DNA from: Ruminococcaceae bacterium UBA7147
Lineage (GTDB): Bacteria; Bacillota; Clostridia; Oscillospirales; Acutalibacteraceae
DNA: 45,069 nt
Direction: 5' to 3'
NCBI GenBank assembly: GCA_002491825.1
Contig: DKWR01000015.1
Coordinates: 1-45,069, forward strand
The stretch's first letter is position 1, and the number at the start of each line of letters is the position of its first letter. Both the position numbers and the translations under genes were made by a program. The notes under the pieces were generated by a model. It saw nothing but the letters and a program-made list of their open reading frames with translations. It ran no database searches and had not been told where the DNA came from. This document shows, piece by piece, positions 15,940-24,956 of this stretch.

Positions 15940-16215
15940 GGAGTTTGGAGTGTGGAGTGTGAAGTTAAGGGTCGCTCCGCTCCGAATTCATAATAATATG
16001 TGTTGTTCGGAAAAGTATGTATTTTGAATTTATATTGACATATTGGTTGCGTTTCGGGACGTCAAGGTGATTTCCCTATTAGGGGAAATGTCGTAAAGCG
16101 ACAAAAGGGTTGCCGTTTTCGCAGAAAAGCCGTCCCTACGGATATAGAGGAAGCGTTAGTTTTCAACCGTAGGGACACGGCGTGCCGTGTCCGCAGTAGC
16201 AAAAAAACTTGACCG
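15940..16215. repeat. Hairpin-rich intergenic repeat before obgE
   Basis: No gene is seen in 15920-16276. Inverted repeats are dense: ATTTCCC/GGGAAAT (16070-16089), TGTCG/CGACA (16089-16103), GTCCCTACGG (16132-16141) with CCGTAGGGAC (16167-16176), and GGACACGGC/GCCGTGTCC (16173-16192). Its left part GGTCGCTCCGCTCCGAATT resembles GGTCGCTACACTCCGAATT at 10614-10632 in the MITE-like element. These look like pieces of one dispersed repeat family. A GTGTGGAG-type short tandem lies at its left edge. Confidence 0.6.
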
Positions 16216-16276
16216 ATTAAACCATAGTTATAGAGAAAAATAAACATTTCCTACAATTTAAAACGGAGTACATTTT

Positions 16277-17548
16277 ATGTTTGTAGATACAGCGAAAATT
16301 AAAATTAAAGCAGGCGACGGCGGTGACGGCGCAGTTTCGTTCCACCGTGAAAAATACGTAGCCGCAGGCGGCCCCGACGGCGGCGACGGCGGCAGAGGCG
16401 GAAACATTGTTTTTCAAGCCGACTCAAACCTTTCAACGCTTGCAGATTTCAGATATAAGCGCAAATACTTTGCCGCAAAGGGCGAAAACGGCAGGGGCGG
16501 CAGATGCCGTGGCAGAAACGCCGAGGATTTAATAATCCGTGTGCCCGTCGGAACTCTCGTAAAGGAAGAAAGCACAGGCAGAATTTTAGCCGATGTTTCC
16601 ACCAAAGAGCCGTATATTGTCGCAAGAGGCGGCAAGGGCGGCTGGGGAAATCCTCACTTTGCAACGCCTGTCCGTCAGGTCCCCCGATTTGCAAAGCCTG
16701 GACTTCCGGGTGAAGAATTTGACGTTGTGCTTGAGCTGAAATTGCTCGCAGATGTCGGTCTTGTCGGCTTTCCTAATGTCGGCAAAAGCACTCTCGTGTC
16801 GGTTGTTTCACAGGCAAAGCCCGAGATTGCAAACTACCACTTCACCACAATAACTCCCGTTCTCGGTGTTGTTTCAATGGGCGAGGGCAGTTCGTTTGTT
16901 ATGGCTGACATTCCGGGTCTTATCGAGGGTGCGTGGCAGGGCACAGGACTCGGTCATCAGTTTTTGCGCCACGTTGAGCGTTGCCGAATGCTCGTCCATA
17001 TTGTTGACGTTTCAGGTAGTGAGGGCAGAAATCCGATTGATGACTTTGAAACAATAAATGCGGAGCTTGAAAAGTTCAATCCCGAGCTTGCGCAAAGACC
17101 GATGATTGTCGCAGGCAACAAGTGCGATATGGCTACAGATGAGCAGATTGAAGAATTTAAAAATTACGTTGAGTCAAAGGGATACGACTTTTTCCCGATT
17201 ATGGCGGCAATCCGCTATGACGTTGACCCGATGCTCAAGAAAATTCAGGAAATGCTTTCAAAGCTGCCGCCGATTGTTCACTACGAGGCAGAGCCTGCAC
17301 CTGTTGTCAACGTGGAAGATTTTGACGACCACAGCGTGACAATCAAGAACGTAAACGGAATTTACACAGTTGAGGCTGACTGGCTGTTGCAGGTTATGAA
17401 GGGGATTAATTTTGATGATTACGAAAGCCTTAACTACTTCCAGAAGGTGCTTATCAACGGCGGCGTAATTGACGCTCTGCGTGAAAAAGGCTGTAACGAC
17501 GGCGACACTGTTTCAATTTATGACGTTGAATTTGACTTTATGGATTAA
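16277..17548 (+). CDS. obgE: Obg/CgtA GTPase
   Basis: 423 residues. Glycine-rich Obg fold at residues 1-158 (AGDGGDGAVSFHREKYVAAGG), GTPase domain with P-loop GFPNVGKST, switch DIPGLIEGAWQGTGLG and NKCD, then the C-terminal OCT domain typical of Firmicutes (ending DTVSIYDVEFDF). Obg acts in 50S assembly and stress control. The switch region has WQG where most relatives have SEG. Next gene mrnC follows by 28 bp. Confidence 0.97.
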   Translation: MFVDTAKIKIKAGDGGDGAVSFHREKYVAAGGPDGGDGGRGGNIVFQADSNLSTLADFRYKRKYFAAKGENGRGGRCRGRNAEDLIIRVPVGTLVKEESTGRILADVSTKEPYIVARGGKGGWGNPHFATPVRQVPRFAKPGLPGEEFDVVLELKLLADVGLVGFPNVGKSTLVSVVSQAKPEIANYHFTTITPVLGVVSMGEGSSFVMADIPGLIEGAWQGTGLGHQFLRHVERCRMLVHIVDVSGSEGRNPIDDFETINAELEKFNPELAQRPMIVAGNKCDMATDEQIEEFKNYVESKGYDFFPIMAAIRYDVDPMLKKIQEMLSKLPPIVHYEAEPAPVVNVEDFDDHSVTIKNVNGIYTVEADWLLQVMKGINFDDYESLNYFQKVLINGGVIDALREKGCNDGDTVSIYDVEFDFMD

Positions 17549-17576
17549 TTCTCTTTAAGAAATATTCGGGTAGATT

Positions 17577-17990
17577 ATGGAAAATATTACGGTATCACAT
17601 ACAAAAACAGATGAAATTTCACCGCTTACGCTTGCGTTTGTGGGTGACGGAGTGTACGATTTGCTTGTCAGGGAGTACCTTGTGCGCAAGGCAAACCGTC
17701 CTGTCGGCGAGCTTAACAAAATCAAGGTTTCGCTTGTAAACTGCAAAAGTCAGGCTGAATTTGCAAAGCAGATAATGCCGTCCTTAACAGAAAAAGAACT
17801 TTCGGTTTACAAGCGTGGCAGAAACGCCGCTCCGAAATGCACGCCCAAAAACGGCAGTGCAGCCGATTATCACAGCGCAACAGGTCTTGAAGCGCTGTTC
17901 GGCTATCTCCACCTAAACGGTGAAAAGGACAGAATTGACGAGCTTTTTAATCTGATTATACATATGGAATCATTGAATAAATCACACTAA
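17577..17990 (+). CDS. mrnC: Mini-ribonuclease 3
   Basis: 137 residues: an RNase III catalytic domain without the dsRNA-binding domain. Family motifs are LAFVGDGVYDLLVREYLV (active-site Asp) and the C-terminal ATGLEALFGYLHL (active-site Glu), plus YKRGRNA and PKNGSAADYH. Mini-III matures 23S rRNA ends in Firmicutes. Probably cotranscribed with obgE. Confidence 0.96.
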   Translation: MENITVSHTKTDEISPLTLAFVGDGVYDLLVREYLVRKANRPVGELNKIKVSLVNCKSQAEFAKQIMPSLTEKELSVYKRGRNAAPKCTPKNGSAADYHSATGLEALFGYLHLNGEKDRIDELFNLIIHMESLNKSH

Positions 17991-18038
17991 AAGTTGTTTG
18001 CGCAACTTGCTTACATATTTCGGAATAGAAGTGATATA

Positions 18039-18932
18039 ATGAAAAAATCAGAATTGAAATTTCACAAGCCGACATTGAAAACGGTAAGAACTACAGTAGT
18101 TGACTATCTTATAATTGCCGTCGGTGCAGTTCTTTACGCACTCTCGGTAGTTGTTTTTACCTCACCCAACAACATCGCTCCCGGAGGACTTACTGGTATT
18201 GCAACGATGCTCAACTTTATGTTCTCGCTCCCGATAGGAACGCTTATTTTCCTGATGAACATTCCTCTTTTTATCTGGGGAGCAGTTGAAAACGGACTGA
18301 GTTTTCTGACAAAAACGATTATCGGCACAGCGTTTGTTTCCGTTGCAATTGACGCATTAACGCCGTTTGTGCCTGTTTATACGGGCGATACACTCCTTGC
18401 CGCAATCTTCGGCGGAATTTTAAACGGAATTGGACTCGGTTTTATTTTCTACCGTGGCGGTTCAACAGGCGGAACGGACATAATTGCACTGAATATCCAC
18501 AAGCATATGCCGTATATTTCAACGGGCAATATCATAATGATTGCGGATTTTGCAATTCTGATTATGGTGTTCTTTGTGTACAACAGCGTTGAGAGCGTGC
18601 TGTACGCCATTATCGCAATTTTCGTGAGCATTAAGGTGATTGACACAATCTCCTACGGTACGTCACGAGGAAACGGCAAGCTTATGTTCATTATAACGAA
18701 TAAGTATGACGAGGTGAGCAAGGCGATTATGAACGACCTCGAAAGGGGAGTAACGCTCCTCGACGGCGAGGGAGCGTACAGCGGAGAGAAAAAGCGTGTG
18801 ATTATGTGCGCAGTACGCCCACAGCAGGTTTACCGAATACAGAACGGCGTAAAAGCAATTGACGAAAACGCCTTCATAATCGTCACCACAGCAGGTACAA
18901 TCCGAGGAAAAGGCTTTGCAAAAAAAGAATAA
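18039..18932 (+). CDS. YitT family membrane protein (DUF161/DUF2179)
   Basis: 298 residues from the ATG at 18039; a TTG 45 bases upstream lacks a ribosome site. Five or six membrane segments lie in residues ~20-190 with the signature FTSPNNIAPGGLTGIATML and YRGGSTGGTDIIA. A soluble DUF2179 domain at the C-terminus starts near MFIITNKYDEV. The family is widespread in Firmicutes; transport role is suspected but unproven. Confidence 0.93.
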   Translation: MKKSELKFHKPTLKTVRTTVVDYLIIAVGAVLYALSVVVFTSPNNIAPGGLTGIATMLNFMFSLPIGTLIFLMNIPLFIWGAVENGLSFLTKTIIGTAFVSVAIDALTPFVPVYTGDTLLAAIFGGILNGIGLGFIFYRGGSTGGTDIIALNIHKHMPYISTGNIIMIADFAILIMVFFVYNSVESVLYAIIAIFVSIKVIDTISYGTSRGNGKLMFIITNKYDEVSKAIMNDLERGVTLLDGEGAYSGEKKRVIMCAVRPQQVYRIQNGVKAIDENAFIIVTTAGTIRGKGFAKKE

Positions 18933-18949
18933 AATAATTGTATTTAATT

Positions 18950-18979
18950 ATGACCATCGTAAAAAGGTGGTCATTTTTT
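18950..18979 (+). terminator. Terminator after the YitT gene
   Basis: ATGACCA (18950-18956) pairs with TGGTCAT (18968-18974), followed by TTTTT. Confidence 0.8.
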
Positions 18980-18980
18980 G

Positions 18981-19009
18981 TTGACATTTCTTGTAATAAA
19001 TGATACAAT
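18981..19009 (+). promoter_or_regulatory. Promoter of the first dockerin protein
   Basis: TTGACA at 18981-18986, 17-bp spacer, TACAAT at 19004-19009. Confidence 0.85.
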
Positions 19010-19073
19010 ATTAACAACAAATAAAAGAAAAATTGTTTACAATGTTGTTTGCAGATTTAATGAGGTGACATTT

Positions 19074-19841
19074 ATGAAAAAAATAATATCTGTTTTGCTA
19101 TCATCTGTTATGCTGTTGAGCATATTGAGCTGTTTTGCTGTTTCGGCAACTACAGAGCCTTATCCACCCCTTGAAACAGGTCATTACGGCGGTATTGATA
19201 CAGAAAAATATCCTGTTGAATATCCCGACATAAAAAGAGAAAAGCTCGCTTTAGACGAATTAAATGAAACGCAGATTAAGGATGATTACTATAAACTTTA
19301 TCCTGAAGCAGATTATAGTTCAATTACCGTTGATTATTACGGTACATTAAGCGACGGCAGTATGCTTGTGTTTGTGGAAAGTGATATGTCCTTATATTTA
19401 GATGCGGTTGATTATATGGTTATCGGAAAATACTTGTATGTTACTTCCAGTATTGGTGAGGACATTAGAATTTATAGGAACAATACATTTACGAGCATTA
19501 TCAACGCTTATAAGGACGGTTCTTTGTCAGATGAATTGCTTGACGAAACGGCTGAAATTCTTTGCTTCGCAAAGTTTGTAAATCCAAATGAAGAGCCTGA
19601 AACTCCTGTGCTATATGGTGACGTTGATAATGACGGCGTAATTACAGTTTTGGACGCTACTTTGGTACAGAAGCTCGGTCTTGGTATTGAAGAGCCTGAA
19701 AGCGAGCTTACAAGCGTTCTTGCCGATGTAAACAACGACGGCAGAATTTCGGTTCTTGATGTTACCTGCATTCAGAAGTATATCACAGGCGGCTACAGCA
19801 ACACCGGCAGAACAGGCGTTGAACTCGAAGCTGTTGGCTGA
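19074..19841 (+). CDS. Secreted protein with C-terminal type I dockerin
   Basis: 255 residues from the ATG at 19074, which follows GAGGTGA. Signal peptide at 1-24 (hydrophobic core then SCFAVSATT). Residues ~30-175 are an unrecognised module. The end is a dockerin with two calcium loops: GDVDNDGVITVLDATLVQK and ADVNNDGRISVLDVTCIQK. Dockerins plug proteins into cohesins of extracellular complexes such as cellulosomes or the amylosome of R. bromii. The middle module resembles that of the dockerin protein at 33034: both have DGS(M/K)xxFV/LLV, then DYM, then a short II/NAY segment. It may be an adaptor rather than an enzyme. Confidence 0.9.
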   Translation: MKKIISVLLSSVMLLSILSCFAVSATTEPYPPLETGHYGGIDTEKYPVEYPDIKREKLALDELNETQIKDDYYKLYPEADYSSITVDYYGTLSDGSMLVFVESDMSLYLDAVDYMVIGKYLYVTSSIGEDIRIYRNNTFTSIINAYKDGSLSDELLDETAEILCFAKFVNPNEEPETPVLYGDVDNDGVITVLDATLVQKLGLGIEEPESELTSVLADVNNDGRISVLDVTCIQKYITGGYSNTGRTGVELEAVG

Positions 19842-19884
19842 AATGAACTGAATCATTAAAAATATTCTGCTTTTAAGACAAGCA

Positions 19885-19917
19885 AAGGCTGTTTCGTGTT
19901 GAAACAGCCTTGATTTT
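19885..19917. terminator. Bidirectional terminator
   Basis: AAGGCTGTTTC (19885-19895) pairs perfectly with GAAACAGCCTT (19901-19911) between convergent genes, with ATTTTT on the plus side. Confidence 0.85.
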
Positions 19918-19923
19918 TGCTCT

Positions 19924-20970
19924 TTATTTGTCGGAATTTTTGTCCTCTTTGAACACCCACTGCCTTTGCACAGTGTAGTTTACCGTCCACAGCAGTAAAT
20001 CGACAATCGCTTTTGTCAGCGTGACGGGAATCGGTATGAACGACAACAGCGAAACGATAACCGTACTTGCACACATTATGCAGAAAAACAGAATGAAAAA
20101 TCTGACTGCCTGCTTTCTTGCCTTGCCGTCGTTTTTGAAAATCACACGCCTGTTGATAAAAAAGTTTATCGCACCCGATACAATTCTTGCAAGCAATGTT
20201 GCAAGCGCAACGTTCCACACAAAGCTTGACGGCAGAAGATATGCAAAAATCGTAAACAGCGTAAGGTCAATAAGTGTACAGCCGATTGATGACGTTGCAA
20301 ATCTTAACGGAGTTTTGTAAATCAGATAAGTGTCCTTAATAAGTCTGTAATTGCTCTTCTGACCGCCCGAATAGTCGGTGGTAATGTTTACATTGTAAAA
20401 AGGAATTTTCCTGTCGGCACAGCGTGTAAGGAAGTTCATTTCGTAATCGAACCTGTCGCCGCTTGTTTGCATAGCAATTTCATAGAGCGAAACGGGAATA
20501 CCACGCAGTCCTGTCTGTGTGTCCTTACAGCTTGTACCCGTAATGACCTTGAAGTAAAGTGATGAAATCCTGTGACCGAGCCTTACGGCAAACGGTGCTT
20601 TTGATTTCTTCATATTCCGTCTGCCCAGAACAAGCGAATCGGGGCGAAGCTCAAGCGCACGGCTTATTTTCATAATATCCTCTGCCTTGTGCTGTCCGTC
20701 GGCGTCGGCAGTGATAAAGCCACTTATGTTGTACAGCTTATCGTGGGCAAATTTCAGTCCGGCACGAATACTTGCACCTTTGCCGCTGTTACCGCCTAAA
20801 TTAACAATGTGACATCCGATGCTTTTAAGCTCGTTAAGAAACTCGGAGTTCGGATTGCAACCGTCATTTACAATGACAATATTCCCTGCACCAAGCTCGC
20901 TTAACTCACTGCAAAGTTCAATTGTACGTCTGTTTTCGCAATATAATGGAATAATTACGGCGTGATTCAT
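19924..20970 (-). CDS. Family 2 glycosyltransferase fused to GtrA membrane domain
   Basis: 348 residues from the ATG at 20970, 8 bases after GCAGGT; the ATG at 20976 is too close to it. Residues ~1-225 are a DPM1-like GT-A domain: VIIPLYCEN, IVIVNDGCN, the metal-binding DADGQH and a TQTGLRGIP motif. Residues ~225-345 are four membrane segments of a GtrA/DPMS_2 domain (ATSSIGCTLIDLTLFTIFAY to WTVNYTVQRQWVF). Such fusions make or flip polyprenyl-phosphate sugars for envelope glycans. Single gene with its own promoter. Confidence 0.93.
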   Translation of the reverse strand: MNHAVIIPLYCENRRTIELCSELSELGAGNIVIVNDGCNPNSEFLNELKSIGCHIVNLGGNSGKGASIRAGLKFAHDKLYNISGFITADADGQHKAEDIMKISRALELRPDSLVLGRRNMKKSKAPFAVRLGHRISSLYFKVITGTSCKDTQTGLRGIPVSLYEIAMQTSGDRFDYEMNFLTRCADRKIPFYNVNITTDYSGGQKSNYRLIKDTYLIYKTPLRFATSSIGCTLIDLTLFTIFAYLLPSSFVWNVALATLLARIVSGAINFFINRRVIFKNDGKARKQAVRFFILFFCIMCASTVIVSLLSFIPIPVTLTKAIVDLLLWTVNYTVQRQWVFKEDKNSDK

Positions 20971-21004
20971 AATCATTTACCTGCTTTAAGTTATATTCAT
21001 CATA

Positions 21005-21033
21005 ATTATACACCATAAATTAGCCTAAAACAA
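21005..21033 (-). promoter_or_regulatory. Promoter of the GT2-GtrA gene
   Basis: On the minus strand TTGTTT (21033-21028), 17-bp spacer, TATAAT (21010-21005). Confidence 0.65.
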
Positions 21034-21197
21034 TATATGGCCGCTTAAAATTATATAAAGCTCTATGAAATAAAAATAAAATAATATGTGTAAAAATGCT
21101 AAAAAACTATTTAAAACGCAGAGCTTTTATGTTATAATAAAAACTAACAATCAATATTACATAAAAAATTTTTAGAATTTTGAAAGACGGTGATTTT

Positions 21198-23207
21198 TTG
21201 TTTAAAAGGATAATGTCCTGTGCGTTGTCTGCAATGCTTTTAGCAGGCTCTCTGTCTGCTTTTGCAGGCTGTTCACAGCAAGGCTCGGGAAATTCTGCCG
21301 AGTCTGTTGACTTCAAGACTGCCGATAAGGTAGCTGACGGCGCAATACTTCAGGCTTTCTGCTGGGACTTCAACACAATCAAGGAGTCAATGCCCGACAT
21401 TGCGGCGGCAGGCTTTTCAGCTGTTCAGACTTCTCCAATCAATGAATGCCTTGTCGGCGAGGACGGCGGAATGGAGCTTTACGGCAACGGCAAGTGGTAT
21501 TACCACTATCAGCCGACCGATTTTAAAATCGGAAACTATCAGCTCGGTACTCGTGACGAATTCAAGGCTATGTGTGACGAAGCTGAAAAATACGGCGTCA
21601 AGGTAATTGTTGATATAATCGCAAACCACACTACGCCCGAAACCGACAAGGTCAGCGAGGACTTAATCAAGGCAGGCGGCGGAAGTCTTGAAACGCTCTA
21701 TCACAAGGGCAACGCTAATGACATAAAGGACTACGGTGACCGACTTGAATGTACTACATACAAAATGGGAGGACTTCCCGACATCAACACCGAAAGACCT
21801 TCATTTCAAGATTATTTCCTTGATTTTATCAATGATGCTATAGCTTGCGGTGCCGACGGCTTCCGTTATGATACGGCAAAGCATATCGGCTTGCCCGACG
21901 ACCCGAAAGAGGACGACGGCTTTAAAAATAATTTCTGGGAAAGAGCATTGACGGAAATGGACAATGCCGATAATATGTTTGTTTACGGCGAGGTGCTTCA
22001 GGGCAACAACGACAGAATAGCTGACTACATTAAGGAAATCGGCAGAACGACCTCAAGCACATACGGAAGTAAAATCCGTTCAGCCGTGACGGGCAATATG
22101 ATTGACACAAGCGCAGTTACCGATTATTGGCTCGGTGACGCTCCGCTGAATATGGTAACGTGGGTTGAATCTCACGATAACTACATCAATGACGGCACAT
22201 GGTATGAGCTCACAAACGAGCAGGTCATTCTCGGCTGGTCAATCATTACAGCACGTAAGGACGGCACTCCGCTGTTCTTCTCACGTCCCTATGACTGCAC
22301 TCCGACAAACGAGTGGGGTATGAACAGAATCGGCACACAGGGCGACGATATGTACAAGGACAAGAGAGTTTCAGCCGTAAACTTCTTCCGTACCGCAATG
22401 ATTGGCGAGGAAGAAAATCTTGTAAATCCCGACCTCGACTCAACTGTGCTTATGATTGAAAGAGGAAAAAAGGGACTTGTAATTGTCAACACAAGCGACG
22501 AGGTTAAGGTTGATTTTGAAACAAATCTTGCAGACGGAACATACGTTGACCGTGTTGACGAAAAGACCGAGTATGTTGTAAAGAACGGCAAAATTACCTG
22601 CGAAACACCCATTCCCGAAAATTCCGTTGTAGTTCTCTACAACGAGGGCTACACAAATTATGCCGAGTGTGCAAACGTAGGCGTTGCAGAGGGTACGCAG
22701 TTTACGTTTGACGGTGACTCAACAGAGGTTACTCTTACTCTTGAAAACGGCAAGAATGCGACCTATTCTCTTAACGGCGGTGACGCTGTTCCGTTTGAAA
22801 ACGGCGACAAGGTAAAAGTGAAAGCAGGAAAAGACGGAAAAGTCGGCGTGCTTGAGCTTCGTGCAGAAAACGAGCAGGGCGTTAAAACCTACGAAAGAGC
22901 AGAGTTTACCTACAAAAAGAATTACGAAATCAAAAAGGGCACAAAGGTTTACTTTGAAAAGCCTGACAGCGATAACTGGGGCGACGAGCTTTACGCTTAT
23001 GTTTATGACGACATCGGCAACGAAAATGATATGTGGCCCGGTCTTGAAATGAAAAAGGAATCCGACGGAAAATACAGCTACACCTTTGAGCTGAGCTGGG
23101 AAACACCGTACATTATTTTCAATGACGGCGACGCATCGGATAGCGTTCAGTATCCCGAAGGACAGGGGCTTGTTGTAGAGCCGAACAAAACCTACACAGT
23201 TGAATAA
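21198..23207 (+). CDS. GH13 alpha-amylase lipoprotein with C-terminal CBM26-like module
   Basis: 669 residues from a TTG at 21198 behind GGTGA; ATG at 21213 is the alternative. A lipoprotein signal ends at AFAGC with the lipid-bearing Cys at 25. The GH13 barrel follows with DIIANHTTPE, nucleophile Asp225 in GFRYD, acid/base Glu265 in YGEVLQ and Asp327 in VESHDN. A beta-rich linker module spans ~490-565, and residues ~575-669 resemble a CBM26 starch-binding module (KVYFEKPDSDNWGDELYAYV, MWPGLEMKK, YIIFNDG). It would hydrolyse alpha-1,4-glucan at the cell surface. No dockerin is present, so it is anchored by lipid rather than by cohesin. Confidence 0.94.
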   Translation: MFKRIMSCALSAMLLAGSLSAFAGCSQQGSGNSAESVDFKTADKVADGAILQAFCWDFNTIKESMPDIAAAGFSAVQTSPINECLVGEDGGMELYGNGKWYYHYQPTDFKIGNYQLGTRDEFKAMCDEAEKYGVKVIVDIIANHTTPETDKVSEDLIKAGGGSLETLYHKGNANDIKDYGDRLECTTYKMGGLPDINTERPSFQDYFLDFINDAIACGADGFRYDTAKHIGLPDDPKEDDGFKNNFWERALTEMDNADNMFVYGEVLQGNNDRIADYIKEIGRTTSSTYGSKIRSAVTGNMIDTSAVTDYWLGDAPLNMVTWVESHDNYINDGTWYELTNEQVILGWSIITARKDGTPLFFSRPYDCTPTNEWGMNRIGTQGDDMYKDKRVSAVNFFRTAMIGEEENLVNPDLDSTVLMIERGKKGLVIVNTSDEVKVDFETNLADGTYVDRVDEKTEYVVKNGKITCETPIPENSVVVLYNEGYTNYAECANVGVAEGTQFTFDGDSTEVTLTLENGKNATYSLNGGDAVPFENGDKVKVKAGKDGKVGVLELRAENEQGVKTYERAEFTYKKNYEIKKGTKVYFEKPDSDNWGDELYAYVYDDIGNENDMWPGLEMKKESDGKYSYTFELSWETPYIIFNDGDASDSVQYPEGQGLVVEPNKTYTVE

Positions 23208-23258
23208 CGGCTACAGCCGAACAAAAATATTATGCAAAAATTTTAACGGAGGACTCAT

Positions 23259-24077
23259 ATGAGTGATTTAAAAAATGTAAAAATGGAAGGCAGTAAGGTT
23301 CCTGCCGAGCAGATAAAAAACCCCGAGGTCATCAGCGCAATTGAAAAAATGCAAGCTGACGGCACTAAAGAGAACATTGACGCAATGATTGACGAGGTTG
23401 TCAAGGCAAAGTTCATCCTTCCTGCAAGGGTAACACCTACAAGACAGGCAAAGACGCAGAACGGCAGAACCGTTATGGAACAGGCAACGCAGGTGCAGTT
23501 CAGACTTCTTGAAAATGGTAATAAAGAAAAATTCTTCGGCGTTTTCACAGACACAGACGAGCTTTACAAGTGGCAGGACACACAGTCGTCAAACAAGGTG
23601 GTAACCGACTTTGACAGCCTTGCACAGATGGTAATGGACCCCAACGCAGGCGTTCTCGGATTTGTAATCAACCCATTCGGCAAGAGCGTGACCTTCCCAA
23701 AAAATATGGTAATTTCCATTAAACAGCAGAAGGACTTTATGAACAGCAAGGCTAACAACATTGAGCCGGGAACTCCCATTCAGCTCGGCGAGCCGAAGGA
23801 ATACCCGATTGACCTTATGGCGGCGCTGATTAATCATTTCAGCACAGAGCCGTTTGTAAATGCGGCTTACCTTCGAATGATGGAGCAGAACGGACAGAAG
23901 AGTTACCTGATTGTAGTTGATTTTGTCGGCAATATGGAGGAAACGTTTGATGCAATCAGCGAGGTTGCACAGCCGTTCCTCGACGACGAAATCCAGCTTT
24001 CAATGATGCCGTACTCAATGGAATTCGGCAGAACGGCAGTGAACAACGTTGAGCCGTTCTACCGCAAGGGAAACTAA
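23259..24077 (+). CDS. SseB family protein
   Basis: 272 residues with the SseB N-terminal domain (residues ~25-135, KFILPARVTP then VQFRLLENGNKEKFFGVFTDTDELYKW) and an SseB C-terminal domain (~165-265). SseB proteins are named from serine-sensitivity effects in E. coli; the biochemical function is unknown. Own ribosome site (GGAGGA); a terminator follows. Confidence 0.9.
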   Translation: MSDLKNVKMEGSKVPAEQIKNPEVISAIEKMQADGTKENIDAMIDEVVKAKFILPARVTPTRQAKTQNGRTVMEQATQVQFRLLENGNKEKFFGVFTDTDELYKWQDTQSSNKVVTDFDSLAQMVMDPNAGVLGFVINPFGKSVTFPKNMVISIKQQKDFMNSKANNIEPGTPIQLGEPKEYPIDLMAALINHFSTEPFVNAAYLRMMEQNGQKSYLIVVDFVGNMEETFDAISEVAQPFLDDEIQLSMMPYSMEFGRTAVNNVEPFYRKGN

Positions 24078-24105
24078 AATCTGATTAAATACTATATTAT
24101 AATTT

Positions 24106-24140
24106 AAGCTGTACGTTAATTAAAGCGTACAGCTTATTTT
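24106..24140 (+). terminator. Terminator after the SseB gene
   Basis: AAGCTGTACG (24106-24115) pairs perfectly with CGTACAGCTT (24126-24135), followed by ATTTTATT. Confidence 0.85.
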
Positions 24141-24153
24141 ATTGATAATTATT

Positions 24154-24182
24154 AATTATTTATTGTAAAACAATAAATAATT
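24154..24182. promoter_or_regulatory. Inverted repeat, candidate operator of the DUF2975/XRE pair
   Basis: AATTATTTATTG (24154-24165) and CAATAAATAATT (24171-24182) form a perfect 12-bp inverted repeat that ends 1 bp before the -35 box. The downstream HTH protein is a natural candidate to bind it. Confidence 0.5.
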
Positions 24183-24183
24183 G

Positions 24184-24212
24184 TTGACAAACAGATTGTT
24201 TAATGATATGAT
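24184..24212 (+). promoter_or_regulatory. Promoter of the DUF2975/XRE operon
   Basis: TTGACA at 24184-24189, 17-bp spacer, TATGAT at 24207-24212. Confidence 0.85.
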
Positions 24213-24244
24213 AAAGACAAAGGAAAATATTGGGAGGTCTTATT

Positions 24245-24724
24245 ATGACGCAAAAATCCTTATCAAAACGTATGAAACTAATTGTTATTTTGCTCGGAAT
24301 CTGCGGAGCTGCACTGTTCGGCATAGCCGTTCCCGTAATCGGACTTGATTTAGTTGACTCATATCCCGAATTTTCGTACTGCTTTCTGCCTTGGCTGATT
24401 TTCATTCTGCTTATGGCTGTGCCGTGTTATGCCGTACTCGTAATTGCCTGGAAAATTGCAACAAGCATAGGAAACGATAATTCTTTTACAGAACTAAATT
24501 CAAAACGCCTTAAAAACGTTTCGTTACTCTCGCTCGTTACGTCAATTTATCTTTTTGTCGGAACAACGGTATTTCTGCTGTTGTCAATGTGCCACTTTTC
24601 AATGTTCCTCGGTGCTTGTCTTGTATCGTTTGTCGGCATAGCAATTTCGGTTGCGTCAGCAGTGCTTTCGTATCTTGTAAAAAAAGCCGCCGCTTTGCAG
24701 GAACAAAGCGATTTGACAATATGA
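24245..24724 (+). CDS. DUF2975 membrane protein
   Basis: 159 residues from the ATG at 24245 after GGGAGG. Four membrane segments (LIVILLGICGAALFGIAVPV, FLPWLIFILLMAVPCYAVLV, LLSLVTSIYLFVGTTVFLLL and AISVASAVLSYLV) with the loop NSFTELNSKRLKNVSLLS that marks DUF2975. These proteins are nearly always paired with a small YozG-type HTH regulator, as here 9 bp downstream. The pair is thought to form a membrane-linked regulatory switch; mechanism unknown. Confidence 0.88.
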   Translation: MTQKSLSKRMKLIVILLGICGAALFGIAVPVIGLDLVDSYPEFSYCFLPWLIFILLMAVPCYAVLVIAWKIATSIGNDNSFTELNSKRLKNVSLLSLVTSIYLFVGTTVFLLLSMCHFSMFLGACLVSFVGIAISVASAVLSYLVKKAAALQEQSDLTI

Positions 24725-24733
24725 GGTGACAGT

Positions 24734-24949
24734 ATGGAAGGACAGATAATTTTTAACATTGACGTAATGCTTGCAAAACGCAAAATGAGCGTTACCGAGC
24801 TTTCAAACCGTGTGGGAATCACGCTTGCAAACATTTCAATTCTGAAAAACGGCAAAGCAAAGGCAGTAAAAATCAGCACACTTTTAAAACTCTGCGAAGC
24901 TCTTGACTGTCAACCGGGAGATTTGCTTGAATACCGAAAGGGTGAGTAG
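24734..24949 (+). CDS. Small XRE/Cro-type regulator (YozG-like)
   Basis: 71 residues, a single Cro/C1 helix-turn-helix: FNIDVMLAKRKMSVTELSNRVG, then ANISILKNGKAKAVKISTLL and LCEALDCQPGDLLEY. Stop is 1 base before the next lipoprotein start. The last 33 bp of this gene recur at 26720 in front of the fourth lipoprotein gene. Confidence 0.93.
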   Translation: MEGQIIFNIDVMLAKRKMSVTELSNRVGITLANISILKNGKAKAVKISTLLKLCEALDCQPGDLLEYRKGE

Positions 24950-24956
24950 AATGAAA
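24921..24956 (+). repeat. 36-bp direct repeat, copy 1 (end of HTH gene)
   Basis: Begins ATTTGCTTGAATACCGAAAG and runs through the HTH stop into the ATG of lipoprotein 1. Copy 2 is at 26720-26755 with one mismatch. Confidence 0.9.
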
